From Rubrivivax sp. A210 (GTDB lineage: Bacteria; Pseudomonadota; Gammaproteobacteria; Burkholderiales; Burkholderiaceae_C), in the NCBI RefSeq assembly GCF_904426505.1, contig NZ_CAJGBN010000007.1, positions 1 to 64,000 on the forward strand: DNA of 64,000 bases, in the 5' to 3' direction. Every line of letters begins with the position of its first letter. Position 1 is the stretch's first letter. Made by a program: the position numbers and the translations under genes. Below are positions 51,919 to 61,003 of this stretch, one piece after another. Below the pieces are notes generated by a model that worked only from the letters and a program-made list of their open reading frames with translations, was not told where the DNA came from and ran no database searches.

Positions 51919-52806
51919 ATGCTGCGACCTATCCTCAGACAAGCCCTGGTGCTGGCGGCCTGTGCGCTGGGGCTGGCCCTGCCGGCCCCGGCGCTGGCGC
52001 AGCGCTACGCCGGGCCGCTGTTCGATGCCCACCTGCACTACAACGAAGAGGCCTGGATGTCGGAGCATCCGCTCGACGACGCGCTGGGCCGCCTCAAGCG
52101 CGCCGGCGTGCGCGCCATCGTCGCCAACAGCAGGCCCAATGACGGCACGAAATCGCTGGCCGCGGCGCGCGAACAGGCCGCCGCGGCCGGGCTCACGGTC
52201 GTGCCCTTCGTGCGCCTGTACCGCAACCGCGCCGACTACGGCAGCTGGTTCAACGACGAGACCATCTACGAGATGGTGCTGCGCGAACTCGCGGCCGGAA
52301 CGGCGGCCGGCCCCTACCGCGGCCTGGGCGAGTTCCACCTCTACGACAGCGCCAATGCCAACGGGCCGGTGGCGCGCAAGCTGATGCAACTGGCCCAGGC
52401 CCGGGATCTGGCCGTGCTGGCCCATGTTGACGACGACGCCATCGACAAGCTGATGGCCCACGCGCCGCAGGCGCGGCTGATCTGGGCCCACACCGGCATC
52501 GCCGGCGTGCCGGTGGAGCGCGTGCGCGCCCTGCTGCTCAAGTACCCACGGCTAGTCGGCGAGCTGTCCTACCGCCCAGGCCTCACCGGCGCTGGTGGCG
52601 GCCTGAGCGACGAGTGGAAGGCGCTGCTCAGCGCCCACAGCGAGCGCTTCGTCATCGGCTCGGACACCTGGATCAACGCCCGCTGGGCCGGCTACGAAAG
52701 CCTGATGGCCGACGCGCGGCGCTGGCTGGCCGACCTGCCCGAAGCGGCGGCGCGTCGCATCGCCTGGGACAACGGCGCGGGCCTGTTCGGGCTGGCGCCG
52801 CCCTGA
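51919..52806 (+). CDS. Exported amidohydrolase-family TIM-barrel protein
   Basis: A 295-aa protein with a signal peptide ending LPAPALAQ (about residue 28), then [12 protein letters not shown] with the HxH metal motif (His38, His40). Later ligand-bearing strands are [29 protein letters not shown] and FVIGSDTW, in the order expected of an amidohydrolase barrel. The final Asp of GSDTW fits the catalytic position. ATG 51919 is used; GTG 51898 gives no better leader. The substrate is unknown. Confidence 0.85.
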   Translation: MLRPILRQALVLAACALGLALPAPALAQRYAGPLFDAHLHYNEEAWMSEHPLDDALGRLKRAGVRAIVANSRPNDGTKSLAAAREQAAAAGLTVVPFVRLYRNRADYGSWFNDETIYEMVLRELAAGTAAGPYRGLGEFHLYDSANANGPVARKLMQLAQARDLAVLAHVDDDAIDKLMAHAPQARLIWAHTGIAGVPVERVRALLLKYPRLVGELSYRPGLTGAGGGLSDEWKALLSAHSERFVIGSDTWINARWAGYESLMADARRWLADLPEAAARRIAWDNGAGLFGLAPP

Positions 52807-52874
52807 GCCTGCGGGCCATCGCCGCAGGTGGTCCGTCACTCGCTAAAGTGCCGCCAGGCAACCGGACGCAGAGC

Positions 52875-54014
52875 ATGCCCCACCTGACCGAACTCGATAC
52901 ACCCGCCGCCCTCGTCGACATCCCTTGCATGCAGCGCAACATCGCGCGCATGCAGCAGCGCATGGAGGGGCTGGGCGTCAAGTTCCGCCCCCATGTCAAG
53001 ACCAGCAAGTGCTTGCCGGTGGTGCAGGCGCAGCTCGAAGCGGGCGCCCAAGGCATCACCGTCTCCACGCTCAAGGAAGCCGAGCAGTTCTGGGCCGCGG
53101 GCATCGCCGACATCCTCTACGCGGTGTGCATCGTGCCGGCCAGGCTGCCCCAGGTGCTGGCGCTGCGCCGCCAGGGCTGCGGGCTCAAGATCATCACCGA
53201 CAGCCTGGCCGGTGCCGAGGCCATCGCGCGCTTCGGCCGGCAGCAGGGCGAGGCCTTCGAGGTGTGGATCGAGGTCGACGTCGACGGCCATCGCTCCGGC
53301 ATTGCGCCCGAGGCCGAAGCCTTGCTGGCCGTGGGCCGGGCGCTGCACGCCGGCGGCATGAAGCTGGGTGGCGTGATGGCCCACGCCGGCGCCAGCTACG
53401 AATGCGACGAGCCCGTGGCGCTGCGCCGCATCGCCGAACAGGAGCGCGCCGGCACGGTGCGCGCGGCAAACAGGCTGCGCCAGGCGGGCCTGCCCTGCCC
53501 GGCGGTGAGCGTGGGCTCGACCCCGACGGCCCTGTCGGCGCAGAGCCTGGAAGGCGTCACGGAGGTGCGTGCCGGCGTCTACGTCTTCTTCGACCTGGTG
53601 ATGCACAACGTGGGCGTCTGCCCGTTGCAGGACATCGCCCTGTCGGTGCTCACCACCGTCATCGGCCACCAGCCCGAGAAAGGCTGGGCCATCGTCGACG
53701 CCGGCTGGATGGCCATGAGCCGCGACCGCGGCACGCACAAGCAGAGGCGCGATTTCGGCTACGGCCAGGTCTGCAGCGAAGCCGGCGAGCCGATCACGGG
53801 CTATGTGATGGACGGCGCCAACCAGGAGCACGGCATCGTCTGCCGCCAGGGTGGGGGCGAGATCGATGGCGACATCGAACGGCGCTTTCCGCTCGGCACG
53901 CGGCTGCGCATCCTGCCCAACCACGCCTGCGCCACCGCGGCGCAGCACCCGGTGTACCAGGCACTGGGGCCTGACGGCCAGGCCCGGGCCTGGCCCCGCT
54001 TCTACGGATGGTGA
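52875..54014 (+). CDS. DSD1/D-threonine-aldolase-type PLP enzyme
   Basis: A 379-aa fold-type III PLP enzyme. PLP lysine is Lys42 in FRPHVKTSKC. The barrel shows EVDVDGHRSGI and VSVGSTPTALSAQSLEGVTEVRAGVYVFFD, and the C-terminal domain has a metal pair in PNHACATAA. This matches the DSD1 family (D-serine dehydratase, D-threonine aldolase). The product is either a D-3-hydroxy-amino-acid aldolase or a dehydratase. RidA follows 12 bp on, which fits a dehydratase giving an enamine that RidA hydrolyses, though RidA is general. Confidence 0.88.
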   Translation: MPHLTELDTPAALVDIPCMQRNIARMQQRMEGLGVKFRPHVKTSKCLPVVQAQLEAGAQGITVSTLKEAEQFWAAGIADILYAVCIVPARLPQVLALRRQGCGLKIITDSLAGAEAIARFGRQQGEAFEVWIEVDVDGHRSGIAPEAEALLAVGRALHAGGMKLGGVMAHAGASYECDEPVALRRIAEQERAGTVRAANRLRQAGLPCPAVSVGSTPTALSAQSLEGVTEVRAGVYVFFDLVMHNVGVCPLQDIALSVLTTVIGHQPEKGWAIVDAGWMAMSRDRGTHKQRRDFGYGQVCSEAGEPITGYVMDGANQEHGIVCRQGGGEIDGDIERRFPLGTRLRILPNHACATAAQHPVYQALGPDGQARAWPRFYGW

Positions 54015-54025
54015 GACGAGCCGCC

Positions 54026-54412
54026 ATGACGCTGCAATCCATCAACCCCGAGGCGAACGCGCGGCCGGGCGGCCACTATTCCCACGGCACGGTCGCCAAC
54101 GGCTTTGTCTTCGTGTCGGGCCAACTGCCCATCGCAACCAGCGGCGAGAAGCGTGTCGACGCCAGCTTCGCCGAGCAGACCCGCCAGGTGCTGGCCAACG
54201 TCGAAGCCGTGCTGACGGCCTGCGGCAGCGGCATCGACTGCCTGGTGCAGGTGCGCGTCTACATCGACGACCTGGCGCACTGGCCGGAGTTCAATGCGCT
54301 CTACGCCCAGTGGGCCCAGGCCAGCCGCCCTTCCCGCGCGGTGGTGCCCACCGGGGCACTGCACCATGGCTTGAAGATCGAGGTGGAGGCGGTGGCCGTG
54401 GTCAGGGCCTGA
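54026..54412 (+). CDS. RidA-family enamine/imine deaminase-like protein
   Basis: A 128-aa protein of the YjgF/RidA family: HYSHGTVANGFVFVSGQLPI, QTRQVLANVEAVLTACGSG, VRVYIDDLAHWPEFN and the final GLKIEVEAVAVV. The catalytic Arg position reads PSRAVVPT, where classical RidA has PAR followed by S or T. It is 12 bp downstream of the DSD1-type enzyme in the same direction and would clear the reactive enamine from that enzyme. Confidence 0.9.
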   Translation: MTLQSINPEANARPGGHYSHGTVANGFVFVSGQLPIATSGEKRVDASFAEQTRQVLANVEAVLTACGSGIDCLVQVRVYIDDLAHWPEFNALYAQWAQASRPSRAVVPTGALHHGLKIEVEAVAVVRA

Positions 54413-54475
54413 CCGCGCGTGGTTGCGCGCGTGGCGGCGGGAAGCCGCTGCCGCCGTGGGCCTGCGGCGGGCCGA

Positions 54476-55390
54476 TCAGGCCTGCGCGGCCACCGGCTTG
54501 CGCCTGCGCATGCCGCCCAGGCCGAAGGCCGCCAGGCCGGCCAGGGCCATGGCCAGCGCGCTGGGTTCCGGCACGGTGGTGGTGACGACGCCGGCGTAGT
54601 CGAAGGCCAGGCCCGAGTTGTAGGCCTCGTCACCGAAGTTGGTGACGCCTACCTCGAGCTTGTAGGTGCCGGCGCCGAGCACGAGGTGCGAATTCAGCCA
54701 GCCGGTCTGGCCGCAGTTGGCGCCTTCGTAGCAGAAGCTCGTATCGAAGCTGCCCAGCTGGCTCCACAGCGGCGACACCATGTCCGTCTTGGAGAAGATC
54801 GTCGTGTTGGTGAGGGTGTCGAAGAACGAAACCATCGGCGCGAGCTGCATGTTCCAGTCCTTGAACCCGACCAGGGTCGCCCTGGGGTCGAAGTCCCTGC
54901 CGACCAGGCCGCCCGGGATGATGCCGCTGCTGCCTTTTTGGGAGCTGCGCGCGGTGAACATCCATGCCGCGGTGGATTCGGTGCTGCCGACGACGCGGAT
55001 CACGCGGGCCCAGCCATAGTCGGCGTAACCCGAGCCGTCGGAGGTGATGTAGTTGAGGAACACGTCAAGCGTCTGGCCGGCCTGGGCGGTAAAGGCGCCG
55101 GAGGTCCACTTCGAGCCGTTGGTCTCGGCCGCGGCCAGATTGCCGCCGGAGTCTGCCGTGATCGACGAAACGCCCGTGGCCGACGATCCGAAGGTGGTCA
55201 CATAGCCATAGCTCGAATGGCCGGCGATCGGCGACAGGCCGACGCTGGAATCGACGCCATCGACGCCGCAGGCGCCGACGCAGGTCCATGTCGCCAGATT
55301 GGCGGGCGGCGTGACCGCGACGGCCAGTGCCGCCGTGGGCAGCAGGGCGGCGACGGCAAGGGCCTTGCCCAGGCGAAGAATCGAGTACAT
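54476..55390 (-). CDS. PEP-CTERM sorted exported protein, second copy type
   Basis: A 304-aa protein with a signal peptide (LAVAALLPTAALA) and a C-terminal PEP-CTERM signal, VPEPSALAMALAGLAAFGLGG followed by MRRRK. The mature region opens ANLATWTCVGACGVDG with a Cys pair and is beta-rich with many aromatic and Gly residues, and a second Cys pair (CYEGANCG). The function of the body is unknown. ATG 55390 is chosen because it gives the signal peptide directly. There is no exosortase in the window. The 274-bp gap upstream holds an A+T-rich patch (55479-55497) but no element I can name. Confidence 0.88.
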   Translation of the reverse strand: MYSILRLGKALAVAALLPTAALAVAVTPPANLATWTCVGACGVDGVDSSVGLSPIAGHSSYGYVTTFGSSATGVSSITADSGGNLAAAETNGSKWTSGAFTAQAGQTLDVFLNYITSDGSGYADYGWARVIRVVGSTESTAAWMFTARSSQKGSSGIIPGGLVGRDFDPRATLVGFKDWNMQLAPMVSFFDTLTNTTIFSKTDMVSPLWSQLGSFDTSFCYEGANCGQTGWLNSHLVLGAGTYKLEVGVTNFGDEAYNSGLAFDYAGVVTTTVPEPSALAMALAGLAAFGLGGMRRRKPVAAQA

Positions 55391-55664
55391 CGGTGGATTC
55401 ACGGAAATCAGGGGTTGCTCTTGCGGGGCCGGTGTCCCGGGAAGTGGCCCTAGAACCCAACAGAGAGTGGGGTCATCGAATAAATACAGGACAAGTTCTG
55501 TCGGGCATAGGCCGTTCAAACATCATCGGCAAGACACGGCACAGATTGCGGGCCGGAACTGCCGCCGGACACTGCGCTGCACATGGGGTGCTTGCAAGCC
55601 ATGCCCGCCTCGGGACCAGCTCCCCGCCATCGCCCTGCGACCCTTGTTTCACCGGCCCGCGCGT

Positions 55665-56108
55665 CTAGTGCAACACGCCCCGCAAGGCCATGCGGCGCGC
55701 ATAGGCGGTAAAGGCCAGCAGCAGCACGGCAATGACGGCACTGGTGACCGCCATCTGCGTGCCCATCAAGGCGCCGGCACCGCTCAGGACATAGGTGTGG
55801 AACAGGCTCACCAGAAAGGCCGCCAGCGACACCACGAAGACCGGCAGCGCCAGCCTGCGCCGCATCAGCAGCAGGAGGGAGGCGCCGAAGGCGCCGAAGA
55901 CGCCGATGGCCCAGACCCCCATCATCCAGGCCGGCAGCGCCTGGTAGTGGGCAACCTGTTCCGGCGTCATGCCGGCGCTGGCCAGGTAGGCCGGGCCCTG
56001 GGCCAGGTTCATCACGTAGTCGAACACGCCCACGGCGTTGAACAACAGGGCCAGGGTGCCCACGCCCCAGATGTGCCAGGGCGTTTTCGCGCCTGCTGCT
56101 TGTGCCAT
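55665..56108 (-). CDS. Small four-helix membrane protein, function unknown
   Basis: A 147-aa protein with four TM helices (HIWGVGTLALLFNAVGVFDYV; MMGVWAIGVFGAFGASLLLLM; ALPVFVVSLAAFLVSLFHTYVL; MAVTSAVIAVLLLAFTAYA). It resembles the small proteobacterial proteins that carry an FDYVMNLAQGPAY loop and MTPEQVAHY, seen widely as hypothetical. The strong GGAGGT site before ATG 56108 supports the start. It has no obvious partner nearby. Confidence 0.8.
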   Translation of the reverse strand: MAQAAGAKTPWHIWGVGTLALLFNAVGVFDYVMNLAQGPAYLASAGMTPEQVAHYQALPAWMMGVWAIGVFGAFGASLLLLMRRRLALPVFVVSLAAFLVSLFHTYVLSGAGALMGTQMAVTSAVIAVLLLAFTAYARRMALRGVLH

Positions 56109-56280
56109 GGTTACCTCCGATGATTGGGCGAGCGTGGCGCAAATTAGCACAGGCCAACGGCGATGCGTGATGCGACGGGGCGCCGTTCGTGGGGGTGACG
56201 GTCCGCGAAGAGGCCATGGCCTTTGGTGAGGGCGAGGCCTGCCTCTATGCTTGTTGGAGACAGACAACCGGAGAACCGCC

Positions 56281-56760
56281 ATGGCCGCCAGGAACACGAT
56301 CTGCCTCTGGTACGACGGCACCGCGCTCGATGCCGCGCACTTCTATGCCGCCACCTTCGCGGACAGCGCGGTGGGCGCCGTCCATCGCGCGCCGGCCGAC
56401 TACCCATCGGGCAAGCAGGGCGATGTGCTGACGGTGGAGTTCAGCGTCCTGGGCATTCCCTGCCTGGGCCTCAACGGCGGCCCGGCCTTCAGGCACAGCG
56501 AGGCCTTCTCGTTCCAGGTGGCCACCGACGACCAGGCCGAGACCGACCGCCTGTGGCACGCCATCGTCGACAACGGCGGCCAGGCCAGCGCCTGCGGCTG
56601 GTGCAAGGACCGCTGGGGCCTGTCGTGGCAGATCACGCCGCGCGCCCTGATGGCCGCGATTGCCGACCCCGACCGCGCCGCCGCCCAGCGCGCCTTTGAG
56701 GCGATGATGGAGATGGGCAAGATCGACATCGCCGCCATAGAAGCGGCGCGCCGAGGCTGA
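56281..56760 (+). CDS. VOC-superfamily protein (PhnB/3-dmu-9 type)
   Basis: A 159-aa protein of the vicinal-oxygen-chelate fold: NTICLWYDGTALDAAHFYAATFADS, GKQGDVLTVEFSVLGIPCLGLNGGPAFRHSEAFSFQVATDDQ cores, and CKDRWGLSWQITP near the end. These are the signature segments of the PhnB-like/3-demethylubiquinone methyltransferase-like group, which have no proven enzyme activity. ATG 56281 with GGAGA upstream is preferred to 56251. Confidence 0.9.
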   Translation: MAARNTICLWYDGTALDAAHFYAATFADSAVGAVHRAPADYPSGKQGDVLTVEFSVLGIPCLGLNGGPAFRHSEAFSFQVATDDQAETDRLWHAIVDNGGQASACGWCKDRWGLSWQITPRALMAAIADPDRAAAQRAFEAMMEMGKIDIAAIEAARRG

Positions 56761-56791
56761 GCCGCGGCGCGTTCAGGCTTGCGCGACGGGC

Positions 56792-57406
56792 TCAGCCCGG
56801 GCCGGCACGGCCGAACACGAACAAGCCGTTGTTGGCCGGCAGGGCCACCCGCTCCCGCAGCACCAGGCTGGCCCGGCCCGCCTCGCGCTCGACATCGACC
56901 AGGCGGCGCAGGCCCCAGGCCGGGTTGCGCTCGCGCAGGCTGGCGTCGAAGGCCAGGTTGCCGGGCGCGGTGATCACGCCATCGATGAGCATCGGGCCGT
57001 AGAGGATCAGCAGCCCGTTGTTCGCCAGATGGCGCGCGGCGCCCTGCATCAGCGCCGCCGTGCAGGGCCAGGGCGAGATGTGGATCATGTTGGCGCAGTA
57101 GACGGCGTCCAGCCGCGCCGGCACGGCAGGCCAGGCCGGGGCGAGCACGTCCAGCTGCAATGGCGGGCGCACGTTGGCCAGCCCGGCGCACCAGGCCGCG
57201 ATGCCGGGCAGCGACGCGGCGTCGCCATCGCTGGGCCACCAGTCCCAGGCGGGCAGGGCGGCGGCAAAGTGGGCCGCGTGCTGGCCGCTGCCGGCGGCAA
57301 CTTCCAGCATCGTGCCGCGGGGCGGCAGCAGGCGCAGCAGTTCGGCCAGGATGGGCGCGCGGTTGCGCTCGGCGGCGGCACTGAAGGGGCGGGCATCGGG
57401 ACTCAT
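56792..57406 (-). CDS. DUF938-family SAM-dependent methyltransferase-like protein
   Basis: A 204-aa protein with SAM-binding TMLEVAAGSGQHAAHFA, the acidic strand WPSDGD, and NMIHISPWPCTAALMQGAARHL plus the glycine turn GLLILYGPM, which mark DUF938. Function is unproven. It overlaps the start of the RIO kinase gene region by four bases (57403-57406), so it is translated after it. Confidence 0.9.
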   Translation of the reverse strand: MSPDARPFSAAAERNRAPILAELLRLLPPRGTMLEVAAGSGQHAAHFAAALPAWDWWPSDGDAASLPGIAAWCAGLANVRPPLQLDVLAPAWPAVPARLDAVYCANMIHISPWPCTAALMQGAARHLANNGLLILYGPMLIDGVITAPGNLAFDASLRERNPAWGLRRLVDVEREAGRASLVLRERVALPANNGLFVFGRAGPG

Positions 57407-58248
57407 GCCAGCCCCATGCGCAGGCGGCGCGCTGCGTCCTCGGCGCTTGCGTCGGCGATCTCGCGCAGCACGCCCTGCACATCGGTGGCGCGCTGGGGCG
57501 GCGTGTAGTGGCCGGTGAGTACCGCCGTCTGCAGCGGCACGCCGCGGCTGTAGAGATCCCATATCTCGGGCCCGTAGCGGGTGGCCAGCAGCGCTGGCGC
57601 GAAGCGGCCGAAGAAGTCGCGCAGATTGGCCACGTCGCGCAGCAGCATGCGCTGGGCGTGGTTGTTGCCCGCGGCGTCCACGGCCTGCGGCAGGTCGATG
57701 ATGACCGGCCCGTCGGCGGCCATCAGCACGTTGAACTCCGACAGGTCGCCGTGTACGACGCCGGCGCCCAGCATGCGCAGCACCTCCTGGATCAGCCTGT
57801 CGTGGTGGGCGATGGCCTCGGCCTCGTCGAACTGCAGGTCGTTCAGGCGCGGTGCGGCATGGCCCTCGGCGTCCGTCACCAGTTCCATCAGCAGCACGCC
57901 GTCGAGAAAATGCCCGGGCCGCGGCACGCGCACGCCGGCGGCGGCCAGGCGGCGCAGCGCGTCGACCTCGGCGCTCTGCCAGGCGGCCTCCTGCATCTCG
58001 CGGCCGTAGCGCGTGCCCTTGGCCATGGCGCGTGCGGCGCGGCTGTTCTTGACCTTGCGGTTCTCGGTGTAGTCCACCGCCTGGCGGAAGCTGCGCTGCT
58101 CGGCCTCCTTGTAGACCTTGGCGGCGCGCATCTCGTCGCCGCAGCGCACGACATAGACCTTGGCCTCCTTGCCGCTCATCAGCTGACGCAGCACCTCGTC
58201 GATCAGGCCTTCGTCGAGCAGGGGCTGCAGGCGGGCAGGGGTTTTCAT
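57403..58248 (-). CDS. RIO-type serine kinase, bacterial (PA4780-like)
   Basis: A 281-aa RIO-fold kinase: SGKEAKVYVVRC nucleotide loop, AAKVYK lysine, GVVHGDLSEFNVLM catalytic loop with Asp and Asn, and VIIDLPQAVDAAGNNHA in place of the DFG metal loop. The C-terminal tail fits the family. Bacterial RIO kinases of this type are common in proteobacteria with uncertain targets. It is co-oriented and overlapping with DUF938. Confidence 0.92.
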   Translation of the reverse strand: MKTPARLQPLLDEGLIDEVLRQLMSGKEAKVYVVRCGDEMRAAKVYKEAEQRSFRQAVDYTENRKVKNSRAARAMAKGTRYGREMQEAAWQSAEVDALRRLAAAGVRVPRPGHFLDGVLLMELVTDAEGHAAPRLNDLQFDEAEAIAHHDRLIQEVLRMLGAGVVHGDLSEFNVLMAADGPVIIDLPQAVDAAGNNHAQRMLLRDVANLRDFFGRFAPALLATRYGPEIWDLYSRGVPLQTAVLTGHYTPPQRATDVQGVLREIADASAEDAARRLRMGLA

Positions 58249-58362
58249 CGCTGGATTCTGCGCTGCCGCGGCCGGGCGCGCGGGGCGTCACCGATTCGTC
58301 GCGCGGCGGTCACGCGCCTGGCATGGCGCGGCAGTGCAATCAGCGGTTTGCACCGCGTGCCC

Positions 58363-59604
58363 ATGCCCCCTGGCTTTCACCTGCTCATCGCCGCGCAGTT
58401 CGTTTCGGCCCTGGCCGACAACGCCCTGCTCATCGTCGCCATCGCCCTGCTGCAGCAGCAAGGCCACCCGGCCTGGTGGGCACCGCTGCTGAAGTTCTTC
58501 TTCACCATCGCCTATGTGGTGCTGGCGCCCTTCGTGGGGCCGCTGGCCGATGCCTTTGTGAAGGCGCGGTTGATGATGGCCATGAACGCGCTCAAGGTGC
58601 TGGGCGTGCTGGCGCTGTTGTGCGGGCTGAACCCGCTGCTGGCCATGGCCATCATCGGTGTCGGCGCCGCCGCCTATGCGCCGGCCAAGTACGGCCTCGT
58701 GACTGAACTCGTGCCGGCGCGGCGCCTGGTGGCGGCCAATGGCTGGATCGAGGTCTCCACCGTCTGCGCCGTGCTGCTGGGCGCGGTGCTGGGCGGCGCG
58801 CTCATCAGCCCGGCCGCCACGCGCCTGGCCCTGCAGGGGTGGCCGGCGCTGGCGCCGCTGGACGCCGCCACGGCCCTGCTGCTGGCCTTCTACGCCCTGG
58901 CCGCGCTGCTCAACCTGGGCATCCCCGACAGCGGCGCGCGCTACCGCCGCGCCCACCGTGCGCCGCTGGCGCTGCTGCGCTCCTTCGGGCGTGCGCAGCG
59001 CCGGTTGTGGCGCGACGCCGAGGGCGGGCTGTCGATGGCGGTGACGACGCTGTTCTGGGGCGCTGCCGCGGTGATGCAGTTCGCCGTGCTGCGCTGGGCC
59101 GTGGACGTGCTGGGCCTGCCGCTGGACCGCGCCGCCTACCTGCAGGCCATGGTGGCGGTGGGCATCGTCGCCGGCGCGGCGCTGGCCGGCCATCGCGTGA
59201 GCCTGGACCAGGCCTGGCGCGTGCTGCCGCTGGGCGTGGCCATGGGCGTGGCCGTGCCGCTGCTGGCGCTGGTGGACCACTGGCTGCCGGCGCTGCCCCT
59301 GCTGGCCGCGGCGGGGGCGCTGGGCGGCGCCCTGGTGGTGCCGCTGAACGCACTGCTGCAGCACCGCGGCCACCAGTTGCTGACCGCCGGCCGCTCCATC
59401 GCGGTGCAGAACTTCAACGAGAACCTGAGCGTGCTGGTGATGCTGGCGGCCTTTGCCGGCCTGCTGGCGCTGGACTGCGACATCCGCAGCATCATGGTGG
59501 CGCTGGGTCTGTTGGTGGCCGGTTGCGTGGCCGTGCTCTACCTGCGCGAACGTGTACGCCGCCGCGGGCCCGCGGCGGCCGGCGTCTTCACGCCGCCGGC
59601 ATGA
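58363..59604 (+). CDS. lplT: Lysophospholipid transporter LplT
   Basis: A 413-aa MFS protein of 12 TM helices. It follows E. coli LplT closely in order: FVSALADNALLIVAIALLQQQ, FVGPLADAFVKARLMMAMNALKVLG, GVGAAAYAPAKYGLVTELVPARRLVAANGWIEVSTVCAVLLG. It flips lysophosphatidylethanolamine inward for re-acylation; the usual Aas acyltransferase is absent here. ATG 58363. Its 3' end overlaps the convergent glycosyltransferase by 17 bp. Confidence 0.92.
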   Translation: MPPGFHLLIAAQFVSALADNALLIVAIALLQQQGHPAWWAPLLKFFFTIAYVVLAPFVGPLADAFVKARLMMAMNALKVLGVLALLCGLNPLLAMAIIGVGAAAYAPAKYGLVTELVPARRLVAANGWIEVSTVCAVLLGAVLGGALISPAATRLALQGWPALAPLDAATALLLAFYALAALLNLGIPDSGARYRRAHRAPLALLRSFGRAQRRLWRDAEGGLSMAVTTLFWGAAAVMQFAVLRWAVDVLGLPLDRAAYLQAMVAVGIVAGAALAGHRVSLDQAWRVLPLGVAMGVAVPLLALVDHWLPALPLLAAAGALGGALVVPLNALLQHRGHQLLTAGRSIAVQNFNENLSVLVMLAAFAGLLALDCDIRSIMVALGLLVAGCVAVLYLRERVRRRGPAAAGVFTPPA

Positions 59605-60838
59605 CACCGGCCCAGGCCACGCGGGGCTGCGGCCAGGGTTGGGCCATGGCCTGGGCATAGGCCGCCTCGACCGCATCGACGATGCGGCCCCAGTCCATGC
59701 GCCTGGCGGTCGTGCGGGCCTCCAGGCCCAGGGCGCGTGCCCGCGGCAGGTCGCCCCCCAGTTGCCGCGCCAGGTGGCTGAAGAGGGCGCCGTCGCCGCT
59801 GGGCGCCAGCAGGCCGTTGTGGCCATGGCGTATCAGCTCGCCCGCCGCCGCCTGGTCGTAGGCGACGACAGCCAGGCCGCTGGCCATGGCCTCCATCACC
59901 ACATTGCCGAAGGTCTCGGTCTGGCTGGCGAAGAGAAAGACATCGGCCGAGGCGTAATGGGCCGCCAGATCGTCACCGCGACGCAGGCCGGCGAAGACGA
60001 CCTCGGGGTGGGTCTGCTCCAGCCGGGCCTTGTCGGGCCCGTCGCCCACCAGCACCAGGCGCATGGCGGGCTCGGCCTCGCGCATGGCCGCGGCGGCGTC
60101 CAGCACGGCCTGCAGGTTCTTCTCGGGCGCGATGCGGCCCACGCACATGGCCACCAGCGTGTCGGGCCGCGCACCCCAGGCCGCGCGCAGGGCATCGCTG
60201 CGCCGTGCCGGATCGAAGCGCTGCGTGTCCACGCCGCGCGAGACCACCTGCACGCGCTGGAAGCGGCTGGCTTCCAGCTCGCGCCTGAGGGCATCGGTGG
60301 GCACCATGGTGCAGGCGCAGCGGTTATGGAACTTGCGCAGATAGGCCATGATGGGCGCGCGCATCCAGCCCACGCCGTAATGCTTGCTGTAGGCGTGGAA
60401 GTTGGTGCGGAAGTCGCTCACCACCGGCAGCTTGAGCTGGGCCGCCGCCTGCAGCGCCGACCAGCCCAGCGGGCCTTCGGTGACCAGGTGTACCAGGTCG
60501 GGCCGGCGTGCTGTCCACAGCCGCACCAGGGCGCGGCGCGAAGGCAGGCCCATCTTCAGCTGCGGGTAGCGCGGAATGGGCAGGCCGCGCATCAGCACCT
60601 CGGCGAAGCGGCCGCCGTCGGTGTCGCTGTCGTTGGGGCTGTCGGTGCGGTCCTGGCGCGGCCGCACCAGTTGCAGTTCGTGGCCGCGCTGCAGCAGGCC
60701 ATCGACCACGCGCGAGACGGTGGCGGCGACGCCGTTCACTTCAGGCGGGTAGGTCTCGGTGACCACGGCCACGCGCAGCGAGCGCTGCACGGGCAGCAGG
60801 TTGTCGACCATGAGCAGATCGCGGGGAGTGGGCGTCAT
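59588..60838 (-). CDS. GT4 glycosyltransferase, MgtA/PimB/SqdX-like
   Basis: A 416-aa GT-B enzyme: VVTETYPPEVNGVAATVSRVVDGLLQRGHEL, acceptor-side SDFRTNFHAYSKHYGVG, CVGRIAPEKNLQAVLDA and EX7E segment TETFGNVVMEAMASGLAVVAYD. The HAYSKHYG motif is the signature of mannosyl- and sulfoquinovosyl-type transferases that act on glycerolipids or phosphatidylinositol. A glycolipid product is plausible; the sugar and lipid are not readable. It is the neighbour of LplT and the second Mpo1-like gene. Confidence 0.88.
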   Translation of the reverse strand: MTPTPRDLLMVDNLLPVQRSLRVAVVTETYPPEVNGVAATVSRVVDGLLQRGHELQLVRPRQDRTDSPNDSDTDGGRFAEVLMRGLPIPRYPQLKMGLPSRRALVRLWTARRPDLVHLVTEGPLGWSALQAAAQLKLPVVSDFRTNFHAYSKHYGVGWMRAPIMAYLRKFHNRCACTMVPTDALRRELEASRFQRVQVVSRGVDTQRFDPARRSDALRAAWGARPDTLVAMCVGRIAPEKNLQAVLDAAAAMREAEPAMRLVLVGDGPDKARLEQTHPEVVFAGLRRGDDLAAHYASADVFLFASQTETFGNVVMEAMASGLAVVAYDQAAAGELIRHGHNGLLAPSGDGALFSHLARQLGGDLPRARALGLEARTTARRMDWGRIVDAVEAAYAQAMAQPWPQPRVAWAGVMPAA

Positions 60839-61003
60839 GCGCGCATGCTCGCCGCCGCTCGCAACAGTTCGATGACAGGGCCGCGGGATGTGGCGCCGGC
60901 CTGGGACGACATGCTCCTGTCATGCCCGCTACACGCAGGCTTCACGGCGCGCAGTCACGATGCCGTCACCGGACCGTCCGGCATTCGAGCAAAGGAAACC
61001 AAG

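Noticed and set aside
55391..55664. A sigma-54-type element (CGGCAC-N5-GC near 55541) for PEP-CTERM gene control.
   Set aside because: The GG to GC spacing is 8 rather than 10, and the strand does not match the PEP-CTERM gene at 54476-55390. I see no other recognisable element in this gap.
60969..60981. Palindrome CCGGAC-C-GTCCGG before the second Mpo1-like gene, considered as the counterpart of the 23698 operator.
   Set aside because: It shares no sequence with the A+T-rich operator and is the kind of G+C palindrome expected by chance here.
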